Source of the DNA: Acidobacteriaceae bacterium
Lineage (GTDB): Bacteria > Acidobacteriota > Terriglobia > Bryobacterales > Bryobacteraceae
Length of the DNA stretch: 5,933 nt
Direction: 5' to 3'
NCBI GenBank assembly: GCA_019246575.1
Contig: JAFAQG010000925.1
Coordinates: 1-5,933, forward strand
This document shows positions 1-3,999 of the stretch, piece by piece. Every line of letters begins with the position of its first letter. Within the stretch, counting starts at the first letter, position 1. A program made the position numbers and the translations under genes. The notes under the pieces were generated by a model. It was not told the origin of the DNA, did no database searches, and worked only from the letters and a program-made list of their open reading frames with translations.

Positions 1-129
1 GTAGTGCTTGCTGGTCCATTTCTGAGGCCCTAGAGCCAACCGGCATTCGGAAGAATAAATGTGCTGATGCTCTATATAGTCGCGCCCTGCGACGTTCTTG
101 ACTGGTTGATTAAAATGCTGATTGCTCAC
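1..129 (-). CDS. Partial protein with N-terminal NVAGRDYI element (3' end beyond left edge)
   Basis: An open frame starts with GTG at 129-127 and continues without a stop to base 1, giving the first 43 residues of a protein. The start overlaps the TGA stop of the upstream gene as GTGA (129-126), an arrangement typical of translationally coupled operon genes; only a weak AAGGG sits 2 nt upstream. Residues 4-20 (Q-H-F-N-Q-P-V-K-N-V-A-G-R-D-Y-I-E) align without gaps to residues 13-29 of the upstream protein, with 10 of 17 identical, including N-V-A-G-R-D. After this element come H-Q-H-I-Y-S-S and then a more ordinary sequence (G33-P-Q-K-W-T). The body of the protein lies outside the window, so no domain can be named. 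That such tags precede the effector or NTPase part of defence or signalling proteins is an inference. The frame is short, but the conserved element and the coupled start make it convincing. Confidence 0.7.
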   Translation of the reverse strand, partial: MSNQHFNQPVKNVAGRDYIEHQHIYSSECRLALGPQKWTSKHY

Positions 130-404
130 TGCCCTTGCGTCAAAACGGCCTTCAGCCCCTCGAATATAGCGCTAGTGGCGAGCCCCGAAATGTAGGGATT
201 CTGCGCTAGCACGCGCAGCTGGCGAAGCAATCCGGCCTTCTCACGATCTGGGATCGTCGCGGAGTGTTCAACAGCCATTTCCAAAACGCGCAAAAGCTGG
301 ATGGACGTGACATTCGTCTGAATGATATCCCGGCCTGCAACGTTTCCCACGGCAGCGTGGAAATTCTGATGAACCACATTTGAATCGGTTAAATTGTCCG
401 CCAA
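126..404 (-). CDS. Small protein with N-terminal NVAGRDII element and helical tail
   Basis: This is a complete small gene of unknown function, first in a two-gene minus-strand unit. Read from TTG at 404 it encodes 92 residues. An AGAGGG ribosome-binding site (415-410) lies 5 nt upstream of that TTG. A second possible start is GTG at 377-375 (residue 10). It has no clear binding site, but it would place the shared motif at exactly the same distance from the N-terminus as in the downstream protein. Residues 13-29 (Q-N-F-H-A-A-V-G-N-V-A-G-R-D-I-I-Q) hold the shared element. Residues 35-92 look alpha-helical and amphipathic (L-L-R-V-L-E, then I-P-D-R-E-K-A-G-L-L-R-Q-L, then N-P-Y-I-S and F-E-G-L-K-A-V-L). 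There is no signal peptide or membrane segment, so the product is probably cytoplasmic. The stop overlaps the next start by 4 nt. It could be an adaptor, inhibitor or partner of the downstream protein; this is inference. Confidence 0.75.
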   Translation of the reverse strand: MADNLTDSNVVHQNFHAAVGNVAGRDIIQTNVTSIQLLRVLEMAVEHSATIPDREKAGLLRQLRVLAQNPYISGLATSAIFEGLKAVLTQGQ

Positions 405-409
405 AGCTG

Positions 410-415
410 CCCTCT
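410..415 (-). promoter_or_regulatory. Ribosome-binding site deciding a TTG start
   Basis: AGAGGG on the minus strand, 5 nt before the TTG at 404. It is the main reason to prefer the TTG start over the GTG at 377, which has no purine-rich sequence in front of it. Confidence 0.45.
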
Positions 416-420
416 ACCGA

Positions 421-426
421 AGTATA
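421..426 (-). promoter_or_regulatory. Candidate -10 box (TATACT) for the NVAGRD gene pair
   Basis: TATACT on the minus strand matches the sigma-70 -10 consensus at 5 of 6 positions. No good TTGACA-like -35 is seen 15-18 nt upstream. Transcription would begin near 414. That falls within the AGAGGG ribosome-binding site of the TTG start, but would leave a normal leader of about 37 nt for the alternative GTG start at 377. A small dyad TGTG-T-CACA (430-438) lies immediately upstream and could bind a regulator. The evidence is sequence resemblance only. Confidence 0.3.
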
Positions 427-571
427 CGCTGTGTCACACTTAAGAGCCGTGGGGTGCCCCTGCTTAATTGAGGAGAAGCGCAGCCGCGCCCGTGGGATGA
501 CAGGCAATGCAGCATGCGATTTGACCCGCCGCGTCGGCAACAGGCCTGACAAGGGAATTATCTCCTCCCGC

Positions 572-586
572 TCTCTGTCGCAGAGA
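572..586. repeat. Small perfect hairpin TCTCTG-TCG-CAGAGA
   Basis: Arms 572-577 and 581-586 are perfectly complementary around a 3-nt loop. No T-run follows on the plus strand. On the minus strand a short T-run precedes the stem rather than following it, so this is not a normal intrinsic terminator. Its role is unknown. Confidence 0.35.
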
Positions 587-627
587 AAACAGCCTCACTC
601 CTTGCGCTGTATTTTCAGCATGCAGAT

Positions 628-762
628 GTGAGAACGCAGGGACTTTCTGCGACATACGGCGGCGGCATTTTTGCCGCAGGCTATCATGCGGTCATAGATA
701 CCGATTGGGACCGCAACCTTGCGGCGCTCAAAGGGAAAGCGAAAGTAGTTTTATGCAATTGA
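628..762 (+). CDS. Doubtful 44-codon frame overlapping the CBS gene start
   Basis: A GTG at 628 opens a frame that ends with TGA at 760-762, overlapping the first codons of the CBS gene (ATG at 753) by 10 nt. The translation has a protein-like look (G-G-G-I-F-A-A-G-Y-H-A-V-I-D-T-D-W-D-R-N-L-A-A-L), and the same frame stays open back to a TGA at 547. No ribosome-binding site precedes the GTG and I do not recognise a family. It could be a leader peptide coupled to the CBS gene, the tail of a decayed gene lacking its start, or chance. The same bases form GC-rich hairpins, which may explain the frame. Confidence 0.2.
   Translation: MRTQGLSATYGGGIFAAGYHAVIDTDWDRNLAALKGKAKVVLCN
662..724 (+). repeat. 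Cluster of GC-rich hairpins, two mutually exclusive
   Basis: Three inverted repeats lie in the leader of the CBS gene. The first is GCGGCA-TTTT-TGCCGC (662-677). The second has a 7-bp stem, TGCGGTC (687-693) with GACCGCA (709-715). The third is CCGCAA-CC-TTGCGG (711-724). The second and third share bases 711-715, so they cannot form together, which is the geometry of a switch or attenuator. There is no terminator-like U-run after either, and the CBS ribosome-binding region (about 741-745) lies just downstream. Regulation is only a possibility. Confidence 0.35.
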
Positions 763-1196
763 CCGAGCTAATGAGCAGGAATCCCGCCTGCTGTACGCCA
801 GCCACTCCGCTGCGAGATGTGGCTCGAATGATGATTGATTGCGATTGCGGAGAAATTCCCGTCGTGGATAGCAGAGAATCGATGCGGCCAGTGGGCGTCA
901 TCACCGATCGCGATATTACTTGCCGCACGGTTGCGGAAGCAAGAAACCCGCTGCAGATGACGGCGGCGGACTGCATGACAACGCCCTGCATTACCATCCA
1001 CCAGAGCGCTTCAATCGTAGATTGCTGTCATCTGTTGGAAGAGCATCAGATCCGGCGTGTGCCCGTGGTCGACGACAACGGGCGGTGCTGCGGGATTGTG
1101 TCGCAGGCCGACATCGCCCAGAAGATGGACCAGATGGCGGCGGAGGTGGTACGGCAGGTGTCGCAACCGGTACATCACCGGTCGCGCGAGCGATAG
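753..1196 (+). CDS. Cysteine-rich tandem CBS-domain protein
   Basis: This encodes a 147-aa stand-alone protein of two CBS domains, roughly residues 7-60 and 75-125. CBS pairs form a Bateman module that binds adenine nucleotides or similar ligands and usually regulates a partner. The typical end-of-domain motifs are visible: G48-V-I-T-D-R-D-I in the first domain and G114-I-V-S-Q-A-D-I in the second. Each repeat also has the I/V-P-V-V-D strand (residues 35-39 and 103-107). ATG at 753 is preferred because M-Q-L-T-E-L-M begins the domain and GAAAG lies 7 nt upstream; an in-frame TTG at 705 would add 16 unconvincing residues. The protein has 11 cysteines, including C-C pairs at 13-14, 91-92 and 112-113, which suggests redox sensitivity or metal binding. 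The C-terminus is short and basic (H-H-R-S-R-E-R). No effector domain is attached. It converges on pckG with a 135-nt gap in which I see no clear terminator. Confidence 0.9.
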   Translation: MQLTELMSRNPACCTPATPLRDVARMMIDCDCGEIPVVDSRESMRPVGVITDRDITCRTVAEARNPLQMTAADCMTTPCITIHQSASIVDCCHLLEEHQIRRVPVVDDNGRCCGIVSQADIAQKMDQMAAEVVRQVSQPVHHRSRER

Positions 1197-1331
1197 GGCA
1201 AGACCTCCGGCGGAGTACCGGAAAAGCCGGACGTGGAGTCATTCAGGGGTGGATTGAAGCCTAACTTCACTCCACTCCTGATGGCGAATGGTTCTCGAGA
1301 GATGACGAATATACTGCTGCAGAAGTGTGCT

Positions 1332-3176
1332 TTACATCCGGCAGATCAGCAGTTCGCGCTCATAGACGAGCTCAGGCGGCAGATGGTCGTGCAGGTCGAT
1401 GAAAAGCTCCTCGTGTCCGATCACTTCCGAGCGCCACGCAGCGCGATCGAAGGCTTGCAAATCAGCGAACTTCTCCTTGGGGAAGTCCAACCCGTTCCAC
1501 TCGATATCGGAGTACCGGGGCACCCAGCCGATAGGAGTTTCGACGCCGATTGCGCGGTTGCGCGCACGATCCACAATCCACTTCAACACGCGCATATTTT
1601 CGCTAAAGCCCGGCCAAACGAACTTGCCGTGAGCATCCTTACGGAACCAGTTCACATGGAAGATGCGTGGCGTTGCGGCGAGCCCGCGCTGCATGCGTAG
1701 CCAGTGCCGGAAGTAATCACCCATGTGATAACCGCAGAACGGCAGCATGGCCATGGGGTCGCGGCGAACCTTTCCAACCGCGCCTGCGGCGGCGGCGGTT
1801 GTTTCGGAACCCATGGTTGCGCCGATGTATACGCCGACACTCCAGTTGAAGGCTTGATAAATCAGCGGAATAGTTGAGGCGCGACGTCCGCCGAAGACAA
1901 TGGCGCTAATGGGCACGCCATCGGGCGATTCCCAATCGGGATCGATGGTAGGGCATTGAGAGGCGGGCGCGGTGAAACGTGAATTGGGATGCGCGGCGGG
2001 GGTGCCATTTTTCTGCCCGATTTCCGGTGTCCAGCGGTTACCGCGCCAATCGAGGCACTCGGCGGGAGGCTCATCCGTCAGACCTTCCCACCACACGCCG
2101 CCTTCGGGCGTCAGGGCCACATTCGTGAAGATGGTGTTACGCGCGAGCGTCGCGATCGCATTGGGATTGGTTTTCGGAGATGTTCCTGGCGCTACACCGA
2201 AGAATCCTGCTTCGGGATTGATGGCGCGCAGATAGCCTTCGGAATCGGGCTTGATCCAGGCAATATCGTCGCCGACGGTCCAAACCTTCCAGCCTTCGAA
2301 CCCTCTCGGCGGAATCAGCATGGCGAAGTTGGTCTTGCCGCAAGCGCTAGGGAATGCGGCCGCGACATAGGTTTTCTCGCCGTGCGGATCTTCAACGCCC
2401 AGGATGAGCATGTGCTCTGCCATCCAGCCTTCATCCCGCGCGATGTTGGATGCAATACGCAGCGCGAAACACTTCTTGCCAAGCAGCGCGTTGCCGCCGT
2501 AACCCGAGCCGTAGGACCAAATCTCACGGGTTTCCGGGAAATGAACGATGTACTTTTCGCGATTACACGGCCAGGGGACATCCTTCTGTCCCGGTGCAAG
2601 CGGCGCTCCCACCGAGTGCATGCAGGGCACGACGCGCTTCACATCTTTGTCGATTTCACGGAAAACGGGGAGGCCGATGCGGGCCATGATGCGCATGTTG
2701 ACAACGACGTACGGAGAATCGGTCAATTCAACGCCGATCTGTGACATCCGGGAATCGATCGGGCCCATGCTGAACGGAAGGACATACATAGTCCGTCCGC
2801 GCATGCAGCCGCGAAAGAGCTCCTTGAGTTTGCGGCGCATCTCAAACGGGTTGACCCAGTTGTTGGTGGGCCCGGCGGCTTCTTTGGAAAGCGAGCAGAT
2901 GAAAGTGCGGTCTTCGACGCGTGCTACGTCGCTGGGGTCAGAACGCGCGTAGTAACAGCCCGGCCAGAGGTCCTCATTCAGCTTGATGAACGTGCCGCTA
3001 TCGACCATCTCGGCGCAGAGGGAGTCATATTCTTCCTGCGAGCCGTCGACCCAGTGAATGGCTGCGGGAAGCGTAAGATCCGCCATCTTTTCTACCCAGC
3101 GGATCAAGTGTTTGTTCGAAGTAAGCGGGACAGCAGAACGGGAGTGCGCCGGGGGGATTGCCACTGAACTTTTCAT
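1332..3176 (-). CDS. pckG: Phosphoenolpyruvate carboxykinase (GTP)
   Basis: This cytoplasmic enzyme catalyses oxaloacetate + GTP = PEP + GDP + CO2, linking the TCA cycle to gluconeogenesis. ATG at 3176 gives 614 aa, near the usual length for GTP-type PEPCK of about 600-620. It is preferred because GGTGA lies 5 nt upstream; TTG at 3188 and GTG at 3185, in frame, would add four or three residues but lack a binding site. Numbered from the TTG, visible landmarks are: the substrate arginine in Y-Y-A-R (82); Y230 and the metal-site lysines in L-L-G-K-K-C (238-239); metal-binding histidine A-E-H-M (259); the P-loop F-P-S-A-C-G-K-T-N (279-287) with the family's reactive cysteine 283; the metal aspartates V-G-D-D (307-308); N-S-R-F (402-405); G-G-R-R (433-436); and the mobile lid [10 protein letters not shown] (460-469). 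All expected catalytic residues are present and the frame is intact. The gene stands alone on its strand. Confidence 0.97.
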   Translation of the reverse strand: MKSSVAIPPAHSRSAVPLTSNKHLIRWVEKMADLTLPAAIHWVDGSQEEYDSLCAEMVDSGTFIKLNEDLWPGCYYARSDPSDVARVEDRTFICSLSKEAAGPTNNWVNPFEMRRKLKELFRGCMRGRTMYVLPFSMGPIDSRMSQIGVELTDSPYVVVNMRIMARIGLPVFREIDKDVKRVVPCMHSVGAPLAPGQKDVPWPCNREKYIVHFPETREIWSYGSGYGGNALLGKKCFALRIASNIARDEGWMAEHMLILGVEDPHGEKTYVAAAFPSACGKTNFAMLIPPRGFEGWKVWTVGDDIAWIKPDSEGYLRAINPEAGFFGVAPGTSPKTNPNAIATLARNTIFTNVALTPEGGVWWEGLTDEPPAECLDWRGNRWTPEIGQKNGTPAAHPNSRFTAPASQCPTIDPDWESPDGVPISAIVFGGRRASTIPLIYQAFNWSVGVYIGATMGSETTAAAAGAVGKVRRDPMAMLPFCGYHMGDYFRHWLRMQRGLAATPRIFHVNWFRKDAHGKFVWPGFSENMRVLKWIVDRARNRAIGVETPIGWVPRYSDIEWNGLDFPKEKFADLQAFDRAAWRSEVIGHEELFIDLHDHLPPELVYERELLICRM

Positions 3177-3287
3177 TGCTTTCACCAATTTAGAACTAAA
3201 ACATATTAATCCAGGATAAATCGCTGGCTATCGACGGTTTGTAGTGGAACCTCTGTCACTGGCGATTCTGCTTAGGGGCAGTTCTGC

Positions 3288-3301
3288 TGTATCTTGATAC
3301 A
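3288..3301. promoter_or_regulatory. Candidate operator palindrome TGTATC-TT-GATACA
   Basis: A perfect 6-bp inverted repeat with a 2-nt centre lies about 112 nt upstream of the pckG start and 33 nt upstream of the next plus-strand gene. Size and symmetry fit a dimeric helix-turn-helix repressor site. The regulator cannot be named, and no second copy was found in the window. Confidence 0.35.
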
Positions 3302-3319
3302 AAGGTCAGGTTTGTATTC

Positions 3320-3325
3320 AGGAGG
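3320..3325 (+). promoter_or_regulatory. Strong ribosome-binding site (AGGAGG)
   Basis: A full AGGAGG lies 9 nt before the ATG at 3335. It is the strongest Shine-Dalgarno in the window and fixes the start of the 124-aa protein on the plus strand, over a longer antisense frame. Confidence 0.7.
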
Positions 3326-3334
3326 CGGGGGTGT

Positions 3335-3709
3335 ATGCAAGTTAATCGTCTAGTGAGCAGTTTGTGCCGGAGCCGCGGCGGATTGGTTCTGGTGGCTGGC
3401 GTTGCGGCTGTGCTAACCGGGATCGAACGGGCGTTTTCACCCGGGTCGAGAAACCGGAGTGGCCCCGTGTTGACGGCACGTAAGGCAGTTACCGAGGTTA
3501 CGATCGAGCGTCGAGGCGGCGAGTATTTTTCGATCCGCCGGACGTGTTCCGAACTGGGGTATGTGTATTGGGTGCTGCAGGGATTCGGCGGCTGTACGTC
3601 GTTTGCCCTATTCGATACCTGGCAGGAAGCAATGGATGAGGCAAACCGGCGTCTAGCGCGCAAGCGTACGGACATGCTCGAGCGGGAGTACGCGTCGATT
3701 AGTACTTAG
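3335..3709 (+). CDS. Small protein of unknown function with N-terminal hydrophobic segment
   Basis: I do not recognise this 124-aa protein. After a short basic start, residues 16-30 (G-L-V-L-V-A-G-V-A-A-V-L-T-G-I) form one hydrophobic segment that could be a membrane anchor or an uncleaved signal. Residues 31-50 are polar and loop-like. Residues 52-108 look like a compact alpha/beta domain: V-T-I-E-R-R-G-G-E-Y-F-S-I-R-R, then Y-V-Y-W-V-L-Q-G-F-G-G-C-T, then F-D-T-W-Q-E-A-M-D-E-A-N-R-R-L as a closing helix. C71 and C87 could pair. The AGGAGG site supports the ATG at 3335. It lies 60 nt before the DUF3309 gene on the same strand, so the two may share a transcript. A 139-aa antisense frame overlaps it but lacks comparable start signals. 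The C-terminal domain looks more protein-like than the N-terminal part. Confidence 0.7.
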   Translation: MQVNRLVSSLCRSRGGLVLVAGVAAVLTGIERAFSPGSRNRSGPVLTARKAVTEVTIERRGGEYFSIRRTCSELGYVYWVLQGFGGCTSFALFDTWQEAMDEANRRLARKRTDMLEREYASIST

Positions 3710-3769
3710 GATGCAGAACTTGCACTAACTCCGGTGTACTAGTTTCGGAACATACGCCGTCAGACGGGC

Positions 3770-3922
3770 ATGGGTCTGATTCTGCTGATCATTCTGGTGA
3801 TCCTTCTGATTGGTGCGGTCCCGGCATGGCCTTATTCGCGAGAGTGGGGGTACTACCCCTCCGGCGGTCTCGGGCTAATACTGCTGATCGTGCTCATTGC
3901 CTACCTGCTGCATTGGTTCTAG
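3770..3922 (+). CDS. DUF3309-type mini membrane protein (50 aa)
   Basis: This is a 50-codon gene, easily missed because of its size. Its product has two hydrophobic helices, residues 1-17 (M-G-L-I-L-L-I-I-L-V-I-L-L-I-G-A-V) and 34-50 (L-G-L-I-L-L-I-V-L-I-A-Y-L-L-H-W-F). They are joined by the loop P-A-W-P-Y-S-R-E-W-G-Y-Y-P-S-G-G. The W-P-Y-S-R...W-G-Y-x-P-S-G-G loop between Leu/Ile-rich helices is the hallmark, as I recall it, of the DUF3309 family of about 50-residue inner-membrane proteins, whose function is unknown. The ribosome-binding site is weak (GACGGG close to the ATG). The gene sits between the 124-aa protein and the TPR protein, all on the plus strand with gaps of 60 and 77 nt, so co-transcription is plausible. 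A short dyad CTCGG-GAA-CCGAG (3949-3961) follows the gene but has no T-run, so it is not a convincing terminator. Confidence 0.88.
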   Translation: MGLILLIILVILLIGAVPAWPYSREWGYYPSGGLGLILLIVLIAYLLHWF

Positions 3923-3999
3923 GAGCGAAACGCACACCTCAGTAGGCGCTCGGGAACCGAGAGAAGTTCCTGCCCGGAAGAAAACTATGTCACTAGCGA

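Larger units (their letters stand above)
405..752. other. Intergenic/leader region without a confident gene
   Basis: About 350 bases separate the start of the minus-strand pair from the start of the CBS gene, so the two units diverge here. The region holds the -10 candidate near 421, a perfect 6-bp hairpin at 572-586, a cluster of GC-rich inverted repeats at 662-724, and a doubtful short frame at 628-762. Other open frames here have no ribosome-binding site and no recognisable protein features. No RNA gene or mobile-element end was recognised. Confidence 0.5.
3177..3334. promoter_or_regulatory. Divergent promoter region between pckG and the small-protein operon
   Basis: This region must hold promoters for both directions. 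On the minus strand an AT-rich stretch offers a weak -10 candidate, TAATAT (3208-3203), upstream of pckG, without a good -35. On the plus strand TTGATA (3294-3299) and TATTCA (3315-3320) are spaced about like promoter boxes, but the second runs into the ribosome-binding site, so I do not call them a promoter. The clearest element is the palindrome at 3288-3301. Confidence 0.4.

Noticed and set aside
405..655. Short open frames on both strands (380-631 plus, 464-655 minus)
   Set aside because: No ribosome-binding sites, no recognisable domains, and the plus-strand frame overlaps the start of the NVAGRD gene; probably chance.
1205..1270. Dyads in the CBS-pckG convergent gap (CTCC-GGC-GGAG; CCGG-AAAAG-CCGG; TGAAG-CCTAA-CTTCA) as terminators
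   Set aside because: Stems are only 4-5 bp and none is followed by a T-run on either strand, so no intrinsic terminator is called.
1233..1700. Plus-strand 155-codon frame overlapping the 3' end of pckG
   Set aside because: Most of it is antisense to conserved PEPCK sequence; the start has no binding site and the translation resembles no protein family.
1989..2744. Plus-strand 251-codon open frame inside pckG
   Set aside because: It is fully antisense to the intact, motif-rich PEPCK gene, has low-complexity Arg/Gly-rich translation and no ribosome-binding site; it is a shadow frame.
3418..3432. tRNA T-arm-like sequence (GTTCGATCC on the minus strand)
   Set aside because: The flanking bases do not pair to form a T-stem (C opposite C at the second pair), and no cloverleaf or acceptor stem could be built around it.
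3256..3675. Minus-strand 139-codon frame opposite the 124-aa protein
   Set aside because: It has no convincing start signal, and the opposite strand has a full AGGAGG-ATG start and a more protein-like C-terminal domain.
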